NCBI GenBank assembly: GCA_039934635.1 | Contig: JBDTLT010000112.1 | Span: 1-16,598 of the forward strand | Source of the DNA: DATLFA01 sp039934635 | Lineage (GTDB): Bacteria > Actinomycetota > Acidimicrobiia > Acidimicrobiales > WLNW01 | Direction: 5' to 3' | Length of the DNA stretch: 16,598 nucleotides | Shown: piece after piece, positions 1 to 6,279 of the stretch | Layout: each line of letters starts with the position of its first letter | Position numbering within the stretch: position 1 is the first letter of the stretch | The notes under the pieces: model-generated | What the model was told of the DNA's origin: nothing | What the model saw: only the letters and a program-made list of their open reading frames with translations | Databases searched by the model: none | Program-made: the position numbers and the translations under genes

Positions 1-1701
1 TCAGCGCGCGCGCAGCAGCTGGCCGGGCGAAGTGCCCGTCTCTTTGTCGTCGTCGATCGTGACGGTGCCATTGACGAGCACGTAGCGATAACCCGACGGC
101 CGCGACACCCGTCGCCACTCGCCTCCGGGTAGATCGTGCACGACCTCGACGGGGTTGAGACGCAGATTCTCGTAGTCGTAGACGACGATGTCGGCCGCTT
201 TGCCCACTTCGAGGGTGCCTCGATCGGGGAAGCCGGCACAATGCGCCGGCAAACCGCTGAGGCGCCAGTGCGCCGACTCGAGATCGAGGATGTCGAACTT
301 GCGCACCGCGTCGGTGATCAGCTCGGTCGGATACGTGCCCGCGGTCAGGAACTTGGTGTGGGCACCGCCGTCGCTGACCCCCGGAAGCGTGTACTTGTCG
401 ACGAGTAGATCCGACAACATCTTCGAGCTGGTGTAGGTGGGTTCGGTGTAGAACACCGTGCGCAGCCGGTCGGCGATCGCGATGTCGAGCATGCAGTCGA
501 CCGGGTGTTTGCCTGTGGCGTCGGCGATGTCTTGCAGCGTGTGGTCCTTCCACACCGAGGTCTCGCTCGACTTCGGCGAGAGCACCACCATGTCCTTGAT
601 CGGGCCGGTTGCGGCAAAGACGCGAGCGTCGCGCAAAGCGGCGCGGCGTGATTGGTCGCCCATCTTGTCGAGCTTTTCTTCGAGCGTGCCGAGCGTGACC
701 TCGCGCCACGCGTCGGCTTCGTCGAAGAGGTTCCAGTCTTCGAACGTGAAGGTGAGCCCACCGCGCGTCGTGAGTGCCTGCCCATAGACCTGCAAGCCCT
801 GCTTGCGACAGTCCTCGAGCCACTTGAGCGTGTTGAGATGACGCTCCGGCTCGCGCTCGTCCGGTACGACGACGTTGTAGAGGATCGGCCGGCCGGACAC
901 ACGGGCCAGAGTCTCGTAACAGCGCCGTCCTTCGTCGGGGATGGCGGGGTCGCCGGCCATTGTCATCTGGATGAAGCCACTGCGTCGTTCGGCGAGCACT
1001 TCGGCGAACTCGATGCAGGTCTCGGTGTGCATGACGTCGGTCGCCATTGGCGTACCGTCGAAATCGCGTTGCACGTTGGCACCGGACTCCGGCTTGAGGC
1101 GCTGCACCGACCATCCGCCCGCACCTGCGTCCATTGCTTCGTGCAACATGCGGCGCATCTCGCGGTGCTCGTCATCGGTCGGCATCTCGCCGGCCTTGGC
1201 CCGTTCGAAGCCCATCGCTTCGATCATGACGGGGTTCATCGGGAGGAACGGTTTGATGTTGACGGCCTTCGCGGTGCGCTCGACGCTGTCGAGATATTCG
1301 GGGAAGGTGACCCAGTCCCAGGGCATGCCCGCCTTCATCGATGCCAACGGGATGGCTTCGGTGCGCACCATCGTGAGCATCGCGCGCTCGCGAAAATCGG
1401 GTTGCACCGGCGCGAACCCGAAGCCGCAGTTGCCGATGACGACCGACGTGACGCCGTGCCATCCGGACAATGTGCAATACGGGTCCCAGAACAGTTGCGC
1501 GTCGTAATGCGTGTGCAGATCGATGTAGCCGGGCGCCACGATCATGCCGGTGGCGTCGAGGACTTCGTCGGCCTCGTGATCAGGTATGCGGCCGATCTCG
1601 GCGACGAGGCCGTCCTTGATACCGACGTCGGCGCGGCGGCGCCCGCGGCCGGTGCCGTCGACGACGATGCCGCCTTTGATGACGGTGTCGAACTGAGCCA
1701 T
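1..1701 (-). CDS. D-aminoacylase-family amidohydrolase (N-acyl-D-amino-acid deacylase-like)
   Basis: A 566-residue cytoplasmic metal-dependent hydrolase of the amidohydrolase_3 / N-acyl-D-amino-acid deacylase family. The fold is recognisable from the N-terminal beta-sandwich strand (FDTVIKGGIVVDGTG), the HxH metal motif in GYIDLHTHYDAQ (His63, His65), the metal-binding Cys in GNCGFGFAPV (Cys92), the late Asp in SDGGAHTKF (Asp444), and the C-terminal GTLEVGKAADIVVYD returning to the beta-sandwich. The two His residues that classical D-aminoacylases carry near residues 220 and 250 are not evident: the expected stretch reads FIQMTMAG instead of a ...SHLK-type motif. The substrate may therefore not be an N-acyl-D-amino acid. 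The ATG at 1701 is preceded by an AGGGGG ribosome site (1709-1713 region). The stop codon is at bases 1-3, so the gene is complete. It is paralogous to the gene at 15287 and shares an upstream repeat with it. Family assignment is firm; substrate is unknown. Confidence 0.9.
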   Translation of the reverse strand: MAQFDTVIKGGIVVDGTGRGRRRADVGIKDGLVAEIGRIPDHEADEVLDATGMIVAPGYIDLHTHYDAQLFWDPYCTLSGWHGVTSVVIGNCGFGFAPVQPDFRERAMLTMVRTEAIPLASMKAGMPWDWVTFPEYLDSVERTAKAVNIKPFLPMNPVMIEAMGFERAKAGEMPTDDEHREMRRMLHEAMDAGAGGWSVQRLKPESGANVQRDFDGTPMATDVMHTETCIEFAEVLAERRSGFIQMTMAGDPAIPDEGRRCYETLARVSGRPILYNVVVPDEREPERHLNTLKWLEDCRKQGLQVYGQALTTRGGLTFTFEDWNLFDEADAWREVTLGTLEEKLDKMGDQSRRAALRDARVFAATGPIKDMVVLSPKSSETSVWKDHTLQDIADATGKHPVDCMLDIAIADRLRTVFYTEPTYTSSKMLSDLLVDKYTLPGVSDGGAHTKFLTAGTYPTELITDAVRKFDILDLESAHWRLSGLPAHCAGFPDRGTLEVGKAADIVVYDYENLRLNPVEVVHDLPGGEWRRVSRPSGYRYVLVNGTVTIDDDKETGTSPGQLLRAR

Positions 1702-1717
1702 GACGTACCCCCTGTGC

Positions 1718-1745
1718 TTCCCGCTCAGTCAGGACCGCTCGGGCC
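1718..1745 (-). repeat. Short intergenic repeat, copy A, upstream of the amidohydrolase
   Basis: On the plus strand this reads CCCGCTCAGTCA, then GGACC-GCTCG-GGCC. It matches the three other copies at 8846, 10105 and 15245. Read in the sense of the downstream amidohydrolase it carries two GAGCGG units 14 bp apart, ending about 17 bp before the ATG and just outside the ribosome site. It is the most degenerate of the four copies. Its position fits a 5' leader hairpin or a shared operator; which of these is unknown. Confidence 0.6.
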
Positions 1746-1814
1746 ACCGACCGATTGCTCGGGCTGCGGCGATGGTACTAGAGAACTAACCTTCCGGGGC
1801 AGGAGGGGGATGCA

Positions 1815-2489
1815 ATGACAGCGGTCGTATTGGTGCACGGGGCCAACCACGGGCCGTGGTGTTGGTCAAAGGTTGATGCGCCGCTGAGAGAACTCGGTCT
1901 GCGCGTCGAGACGCCCGATCTCTACTCACAGCCGAACGCATCCGACCCCGGTGTCGTGCAAGCCGCCATCGACGCGTGTCCCACTGACGGCCCGGTGGTC
2001 GTCGTGGGCCATTCCTTCGGTGGCTATCCGATCACGCAGATCGATCCGTCGACCGTGGCGCATCTGGTATATCTCGCCGCGATCTTTCCCACGGATCGCG
2101 AAGACGAGTCGCTCGGCAACCCTGTCGTCGCGGACTTCTTCGAAAAGATGGACGTCACCGACGGCGTGATGACGGCCAAGCGCGAACGCCTGCGCGACGT
2201 CTGGTACGGCGACTGCAGCGACGACGATGTCGAGTTTTGCGCGGCGCGATTGCGGCCCCACCCGATGGGCTCCAACCCGATGATCGTGGCGCGCGCCGCG
2301 TGGCGTCACGCGCCGAGCACCTACGTCATCTGCGAACAAGACGGTTCGATCACGCTCGATTACATGCGCGCCGCGGCGAAGTTGACCGATCACCACGTGA
2401 GTTGGCCGACCAGTCATTCACCCTTCTTGTCGCGACCCGAACTTGTCGTGAACCTGCTACACGACATCGCGAAGGGTCTCGACAACTGA
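1815..2489 (+). CDS. Alpha/beta-hydrolase fold protein (carboxylesterase-like)
   Basis: A 224-residue soluble hydrolase. Visible features are the oxyanion-hole segment LVHGANHGPWCW (residues 6-17), the nucleophile elbow GHSFGG with Ser67, a likely acid residue in CEQDGSIT (Asp176) and the catalytic His201 in TSHSPFLSRP. Order and spacing match the alpha/beta-hydrolase catalytic triad, and the length suits the compact EstC / methyl-esterase type. A strong AGGAGG site at 1801-1806 precedes the ATG at 1815. A TAACCT box at 1787-1792 could be its -10. The gene is divergent from the amidohydrolase, with 113 bp between them, and converges on clpP with 16 bp between stops and no evident terminator hairpin. 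An ester or amide is the likely substrate, but nothing in the sequence fixes it. Confidence 0.88.
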   Translation: MTAVVLVHGANHGPWCWSKVDAPLRELGLRVETPDLYSQPNASDPGVVQAAIDACPTDGPVVVVGHSFGGYPITQIDPSTVAHLVYLAAIFPTDREDESLGNPVVADFFEKMDVTDGVMTAKRERLRDVWYGDCSDDDVEFCAARLRPHPMGSNPMIVARAAWRHAPSTYVICEQDGSITLDYMRAAAKLTDHHVSWPTSHSPFLSRPELVVNLLHDIAKGLDN

Positions 2490-2505
2490 TCGCATCGACT
2501 GTGGG

Positions 2506-3123
2506 CTACGCGGCCGCGATCGCAGCGATCATCGGGTCGGCGAGGTGGCGACGCGTGATGATGGAGTCGATGAGGCCGTATTCGACAGCGCGCTCGCCGC
2601 GCAGGATGAAGTCGCGATCCATGTCGGTGACGATGCGCTGCGCTGTCTGGCCGGTGGCTTCGGTGAGGATGTCGACCATGAGCCGTCGCATCTCGACCAT
2701 CTCGGCCACCGCGATCTCGAGATCGACGCTCTGGCCCTGCGCGCCGCCATGGGGCTGGTGCACGAGGACGCGAGCGTTGGGTAACGCGTAGCGCTTTCCT
2801 TTCGCGCCGGCCGCGAGCAATACCGCGGCGGCGGACGCGGCTTGGCCGACGCAGATCGTGGACACGTCGGGCGCGATGAACTGCATCGTGTCGTGGATCG
2901 CGAACAGTCCGGTCATGTCCCCGCCGGGCGAGTTGATGTACATCGCCACGTCGTGTTCGGCGGATTGTGACTCGAGATGCAGCAGTTGCGCGATGACGAG
3001 GTTGGCAACGTGATCGTCGATCGCCGTGCCGAGGAACACGATGCGGTTGGCCAGCAGGCGCGAGTAGATGTCGTAGGCGCGTTCGCCTCGGTTGGTCGAC
3101 TCGATGACGGTGGGGATGAGCAC
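2506..3123 (-). CDS. clpP: ATP-dependent Clp protease proteolytic subunit (lone paralogue)
   Basis: A 205-residue ClpP-family serine peptidase. It would form a ring that degrades proteins delivered by ClpX or ClpC in the cytoplasm. The full catalytic triad is present: Ser97 in VGQAASAA, His122 in VLVHQPHGG and Asp171 in MDRDFIL, the same positions as in the mature E. coli enzyme. The hallmark YINSPGG (62-68) and EYGLIDSI (181-188) are intact. The start chosen is GTG at 3123, giving the standard N-terminus LIPTVIESTNRGERAYDIYSRLL. A GGAGG site (3129-3133) lies 5 nt upstream. A longer reading from 3159 would run back through the inverted repeat at 3135-3160 and is unlikely. No clpX or second clpP is adjacent, so this is probably an accessory paralogue. 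It is divergent from an SRPBCC/ArsR operon across shared operators. Confidence 0.93.
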   Translation of the reverse strand: MLIPTVIESTNRGERAYDIYSRLLANRIVFLGTAIDDHVANLVIAQLLHLESQSAEHDVAMYINSPGGDMTGLFAIHDTMQFIAPDVSTICVGQAASAAAVLLAAGAKGKRYALPNARVLVHQPHGGAQGQSVDLEIAVAEMVEMRRLMVDILTEATGQTAQRIVTDMDRDFILRGERAVEYGLIDSIITRRHLADPMIAAIAAA

Positions 3124-3134
3124 GGGGGCCTCCG

Positions 3135-3160
3135 TATGTGCAACTAAGTGGTTGCACATA
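3135..3160. promoter_or_regulatory. Probable ArsR-family operator 1 (perfect inverted repeat)
   Basis: TATGTGCAAC, six bases, then GTTGCACATA: a perfect 10-bp inverted repeat. It lies directly upstream of the clpP ribosome site and over the predicted clpP transcription start. The same half-site recurs 45 bp away (operator 2). Size and symmetry suit a dimeric winged-helix repressor, and the ArsR-family gene at 3637 is the obvious candidate. The operator role is inferred. Confidence 0.78.
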
Positions 3161-3188
3161 CCGTAGCGAGCAAACGACTGATGTGCAA
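3160..3188 (-). promoter_or_regulatory. Predicted clpP promoter
   Basis: On the minus strand a TTGCAC -35-like hexamer (3183-3188) is separated by 17 bp from a TACGGT -10-like hexamer (3160-3165). The -35 falls inside operator 2, and the expected start site falls inside operator 1, so a repressor bound to either site should block clpP transcription. Spacing is ideal; hexamer identity is only partial. Confidence 0.5.
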
Positions 3189-3205
3189 CTATCAGGTTGC
3201 GCTAC
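3181..3205. promoter_or_regulatory. Probable ArsR-family operator 2 (imperfect inverted repeat)
   Basis: ATGTGCAAC, six bases, then GTTGCGCTAC. The left arm is identical to operator 1; the right arm keeps GTTGC and then diverges. It overlaps the predicted -10 of the SRPBCC gene (3203-3208) and the predicted -35 of clpP. This suggests joint negative control of both divergent units by the ArsR protein. Confidence 0.72.
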
Positions 3206-3208
3206 GCT
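3203..3208 (+). promoter_or_regulatory. -10 box of the SRPBCC-arsR operon, apparently leaderless
   Basis: TACGCT fits the actinobacterial TANNNT -10 and ends 6 nt before the ATG at 3215, so transcription would begin at or next to the start codon. The same hexamer with the same 6-nt spacing occurs before the redoxin start at 8367. No good -35 is seen. Confidence 0.5.
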
Positions 3209-3214
3209 GAGGTC

Positions 3215-3640
3215 ATGGATCCAACAACCATCACGCGCCAGGTCGACCTCGACACCCCCGCCGATGAGCTCTGGGACATGGTCTCGGACCCCGACCAGAT
3301 GGCAACGTGGCTCGGTGATTCGGTCGATGTCGATATGCGCCCCGGTGGCACGGGCACCGTGGTCGACGACGGCATCGTCCGCGATATCGAGATCGACGAA
3401 GTGAATGAGTCTCGCCGCCTGTCGTTCACATGGTGGGAGTCGGGCGATCGCGCGACCGCCTCGCGGGTCGAGTTCGTCGTCGGCACCACCACCGACGGGC
3501 GCAGTCGCCTCACCATCACCGAGACGTTGCCCGACCTATCACCGCGCATGGTCGCCCGCGCCAGCGCCACACGGATGCGCTGGGAAGTGCGAGTGCTGTC
3601 GCTGTGGGCCTGCACGGTGGCGCTCGCGTCGATGCGGTGA
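3215..3640 (+). CDS. SRPBCC / AHSA1-type ligand-binding domain protein
   Basis: A 141-residue single-domain protein of the START-like (SRPBCC, Aha1-type) superfamily, helix-grip proteins that bind hydrophobic ligands in a deep cavity. Recognisable pieces are the opening strand and helix ITRQVDLDTPADELWDMVSDPDQMATWLG (6-34), the VRDIEIDEVNESRRLSFTWW strands (55-74), and the RSRLTITET strand before a long C-terminal helix (about 111-141). The ATG at 3215 is preferred over an upstream TTG because it matches the family N-terminus and sits 6 nt after a TACGCT box. Its last bases overlap the arsR start (GTGA), so the two are translationally coupled. Pairs of this domain with ArsR repressors are common and are often thought to sense or sequester a small molecule. 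The ligand is unknown. Confidence 0.85.
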   Translation: MDPTTITRQVDLDTPADELWDMVSDPDQMATWLGDSVDVDMRPGGTGTVVDDGIVRDIEIDEVNESRRLSFTWWESGDRATASRVEFVVGTTTDGRSRLTITETLPDLSPRMVARASATRMRWEVRVLSLWACTVALASMR

Positions 3641-3966
3641 GTGCGCTCGACGACCTGTTCGGGGCATTGTCCGATCCGACCCGACGGGCGCTGCTGCAGG
3701 GCCTGATGCAAAACGGGCCCGACACCGCCACTCGTCTCGCGGCTGATTTGCCGCTCACGCGTCAGGCCGTGGTCAAGCACCTGCAAGCACTGGTCGATGC
3801 CGGCCTGGCGACCTCGAAGAGGGACGGGCGCGAAGTGCGCTATACAGCGACCCCGGAACCATTGGCGGCAGTGCTGTCCTGGTTGATGGAATCGAGCACG
3901 CAATGGGATCGGCGAGTCGACAGGCTGCGACACAAGCTGCAAGGACAGGGGAGCGCGGCGCGCTGA
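3637..3966 (+). CDS. ArsR-family winged-helix transcriptional repressor
   Basis: A 109-residue dimeric DNA-binding protein. The N-terminal LDDLFGALSDPTRRALLQGL (4-23) is the classic ArsR opening. The recognition helix region is TRQAVVKHLQALVDAGL (41-57) and the wing is SKRDGREVRYT (60-70). It has no Cys and none of the usual metal-site motifs, so it is not a metal sensor of the SmtB/ArsR type. It more likely responds to an organic ligand, perhaps through the SRPBCC partner. The GTG start at 3637 overlaps the preceding TGA; a longer reading upstream would run antisense-like through the SRPBCC gene. Two matching inverted repeats upstream of the operon are its probable operators. Autoregulation and control of clpP are inferred. 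Confidence 0.9.
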   Translation: MSALDDLFGALSDPTRRALLQGLMQNGPDTATRLAADLPLTRQAVVKHLQALVDAGLATSKRDGREVRYTATPEPLAAVLSWLMESSTQWDRRVDRLRHKLQGQGSAAR

Positions 3967-3979
3967 CTCTGCGGCGCCG

Positions 3980-5179
3980 ATGACTGCACCGTCGCGCGAG
4001 AAGTCGACGAATCGCACCTTCCTGCCGTACTTCATCGTCAGCGGCAGCCTGTCGCTCGGCTACGGGTCGATCTACACCCTCTTGCCCGATCTGCGCGACG
4101 AACTCGGCTTCAGCGAGCAGCAGTTGGGTGTGCTCGTGGGCGTCGGCTTCTTCGCCGGTTTCTTCGCGCAGGTCGCGCTGTCGCGCTACGCCGATCGCGG
4201 CTACGCGTCGATCATGGTGCGCGCCGGCATCGCGATCGCGGCGCTCTCGGCACTGACCTGCGCGGTGTCCACAGAGCTCTGGCAGTTCATCGCCGCCCGC
4301 GCGTTCCTCGGGCTCGGCAGCGGCATCGTGAGCCCCGCTATCCGTCGTGTGGTCATCGGCCGCGATCCGGCACGTATCGGAGAAAATCTTGGCAAGCAGG
4401 GCGCGTTCGACATCAGTGGCTTCGTCCTGGGCCCGACGCTGGCGGGCATCCTCTCCAAGATCTTCGACTTCCAGGCGCCCTTCTGGGGATTGTTCGTGCT
4501 GTATCTCGGCATCTTCTTCGTCGGGATGCGGCTCGACCTGTCGGCGATTCGCGCGCCATCGCACGGTCGTGCACTACGAACGCTGCTCGGTATCCGCGCC
4601 ATTCGCGCGGCATTGTCCGCGTCGATTGCCTTCTACATCACCATTGGCATGTTCGAAGCAGTGTGGGCGCTCCTGCTGACCGACCTCGGCGCCGGCAAGC
4701 TCCTCAGGAGCCTCACGTTGTCGTTCTTCACGGTGCCGATGATCTTCCTTGCTCCGATGGGGGGGCGCTACGCGCAGCGCTATGGCCCCTTGCGGGTCGC
4801 CGGCTTCAGCATCGCGATCGCGACGTTGTGCACGCTCTCGTACGGTTATTTGGCGTTGTGGCCAATTCTCATCGTGTCGGTTGTCCACGCGGTGGCCGAC
4901 TCGTTCACGATGCCGGCCAATCAAGTCGCGGTGGCGATCTCGAGCCCGCCCGAGCATGTGGCCGCCGGGCAGGGGCTGCTCGGTGCGGTGGGGGTAGCCG
5001 TGGCGGGGCTCGTGGGGGTGATCTCGGGCGGTGTTTATGGCGATCTCGGTCGCGGCCCGCTCTTTGCCGGCACGGCGGTGGCAATGGGCATTTTCCTGAC
5101 GTGGGCGATCTTCAACGGCGCCAGCCTGCGTCAACCCGCGGAGCCAAAGCCCGAGATTGCCTCGCCCCAGGTCTCGTAG
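3980..5179 (+). CDS. MFS transporter (12-TM, drug/metabolite efflux type)
   Basis: A 399-residue inner-membrane secondary transporter of the major facilitator superfamily. Twelve hydrophobic segments can be followed. A motif-A-like loop after TM2 (LSRYADRGYASIMV, about residues 68-81) carries the usual Asp-Arg pair, and RAFLGLGSGIVSPAIR (111-126) resembles the TM4 motif of DHA1 members. The C-terminal half includes MPANQVAVAI and a Gly/Val-rich TM (GLLGAVGVAVAGLVGVISGGVYGDLG). It starts 14 nt after arsR, so it is probably the third gene of that operon; ligand-induced efflux would suit that placement. The substrate cannot be read from sequence. Its last 49 bp overlap the 3' end of the convergent flavoprotein gene. 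Confidence 0.9.
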   Translation: MTAPSREKSTNRTFLPYFIVSGSLSLGYGSIYTLLPDLRDELGFSEQQLGVLVGVGFFAGFFAQVALSRYADRGYASIMVRAGIAIAALSALTCAVSTELWQFIAARAFLGLGSGIVSPAIRRVVIGRDPARIGENLGKQGAFDISGFVLGPTLAGILSKIFDFQAPFWGLFVLYLGIFFVGMRLDLSAIRAPSHGRALRTLLGIRAIRAALSASIAFYITIGMFEAVWALLLTDLGAGKLLRSLTLSFFTVPMIFLAPMGGRYAQRYGPLRVAGFSIAIATLCTLSYGYLALWPILIVSVVHAVADSFTMPANQVAVAISSPPEHVAAGQGLLGAVGVAVAGLVGVISGGVYGDLGRGPLFAGTAVAMGIFLTWAIFNGASLRQPAEPKPEIASPQVS

Positions 5180-6279
5180 TTCTCATCGTTCGTATGGACA
5201 TGTTGCGTCGCGGTCACCGCGTCGCGCCACGCACGGTGCAACGGATGGTTGCGATCGACCGCGCTACCGCCGGCGAAGCGATAGGCCAGCGTCGCGACGT
5301 CGACGGCGACATCCGCGACGTGGGCCGCCGCCGCGCGCACGTCGGTCACATAGTCGGATGGCATTGGCGCAGTCGCGGCATCGCCGGCGCCGAGTCGATC
5401 GACGATCAGTGCGCGGGCCGCCCGCAGCCGCGTATCCGCTCGGCCGATATCGCGAAGGAACGCGCCACGTGCGTGCAGTGGTGCGCGCCCACCCATGCGG
5501 GCCTTGCCGTTGGCCAGCGCGATCACTTCGTCGAGGGCCCGCCGCGCCAGCCCGAGTGCGACGCCGGCGTGCTCGGGGCTGATGAAGACCAACAGAGGCA
5601 GATGATGTACCGCGCCAGCGCGGTCATTGGCTCGAGCCATCGTGAACGCTCGCGCGTCGGTCACGAACACCTCGTCGATGGTGAACGTGCGTGAGCCCGT
5701 CGCGCGCAGCCCGTCGACATCCCACGTGCCCTCGATGATCCGCGCGTGGTCCACCGGTATCGCTGCCCACAGCACGGCAGTGCGATCATCGGGGGCTGCG
5801 TCCGCGAGGCGTGCGCCGATGGCGAGCCATGTCGCGTGATCGATACCGCTGGCGAACCCCCATCGCCCGCTGATCGACCATCCGCCGTCGACGCGAGCGG
5901 CGACGCCGGTCGTGGGGAAGGTGCCGGTGAAGCGGGGCCAGCGCCCGTCGGTGCTGTCACAGATCTCGCGTGTCCCTTCGTCGCTCACATGACCGCCGAC
6001 GAGGCCGGCCGACAGCGCCATGAACGAAAGCGTCCACCCGACACTGCCGTCGACGTAGGAGAGCGCTTCGCTCAATTCGAATTGCTCGACGAGGCTCACG
6101 TCGCGGCCGCCGAGCGATGCGGGAACGCGCGTCGTGAACAACCCGAATGCGTCGGCGCGCTCGATCAGCGGCGTGCTCAACCGACCGCGCGAGTCGGCGG
6201 CGGCGCGGTCGCCGTCGATGATCGGGATGAGCTCATCGACGGCGGCGCGCAATTCGGGGCGCAGCACGGGAACGCTCAC
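5131..6279 (-). CDS. Acyl-CoA-dehydrogenase-like flavin-dependent hydroxylase (HsaA/DszC-type)
   Basis: A 382-residue soluble flavoprotein. The N-terminal helical domain includes ADAFGLFTTRVPASLGGRDVSLVE (42-65) and SYVDGSVGWTLSFMAL (74-89). The middle beta domain includes GGWSISGRWGFASGIDHATW (132-151), ending in SRTFTIDEVFV (196-206). The C-terminal helical domain ends with the signature YRFAGGSAVDRNHPLHRAWRDAVTATQHV. The Gly-Gly-Ser motif and RxHxDxxxxTQH-like tail favour the group D two-component monooxygenases (HsaA, DszC) over true acyl-CoA dehydrogenases. Those enzymes need a separate flavin reductase, and none is adjacent. The GTG start at 6279 overlaps the stop of the molybdopterin gene by 4 bp (GTGA), so the two are cotranslated. 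Its end overlaps the MFS gene convergently by 49 bp. Substrate unknown. Confidence 0.85.
   Translation of the reverse strand: MSVPVLRPELRAAVDELIPIIDGDRAAADSRGRLSTPLIERADAFGLFTTRVPASLGGRDVSLVEQFELSEALSYVDGSVGWTLSFMALSAGLVGGHVSDEGTREICDSTDGRWPRFTGTFPTTGVAARVDGGWSISGRWGFASGIDHATWLAIGARLADAAPDDRTAVLWAAIPVDHARIIEGTWDVDGLRATGSRTFTIDEVFVTDARAFTMARANDRAGAVHHLPLLVFISPEHAGVALGLARRALDEVIALANGKARMGGRAPLHARGAFLRDIGRADTRLRAARALIVDRLGAGDAATAPMPSDYVTDVRAAAAHVADVAVDVATLAYRFAGGSAVDRNHPLHRAWRDAVTATQHVHTNDENYETWGEAISGFGSAG

Noticed and set aside
652..1818. Long plus-strand open frame (388 codons) opposite the first amidohydrolase
   Set aside because: It is antisense to a clearly conserved protein, rich in Arg/His/Asp/Val of the kind produced by high-GC shadow frames, and matches no family I recognise.
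3430..3636. N-terminal extension of the ArsR protein
   Set aside because: It overlaps the SRPBCC gene in another frame with His/Arg-rich nonsense. ArsR homology begins right at the GTG at 3637.
4574..5694. Long open frames on either strand within the MFS and flavoprotein genes
   Set aside because: Both are low-quality shadow translations of recognised genes, full of Arg/Gly/His with no domain signal.
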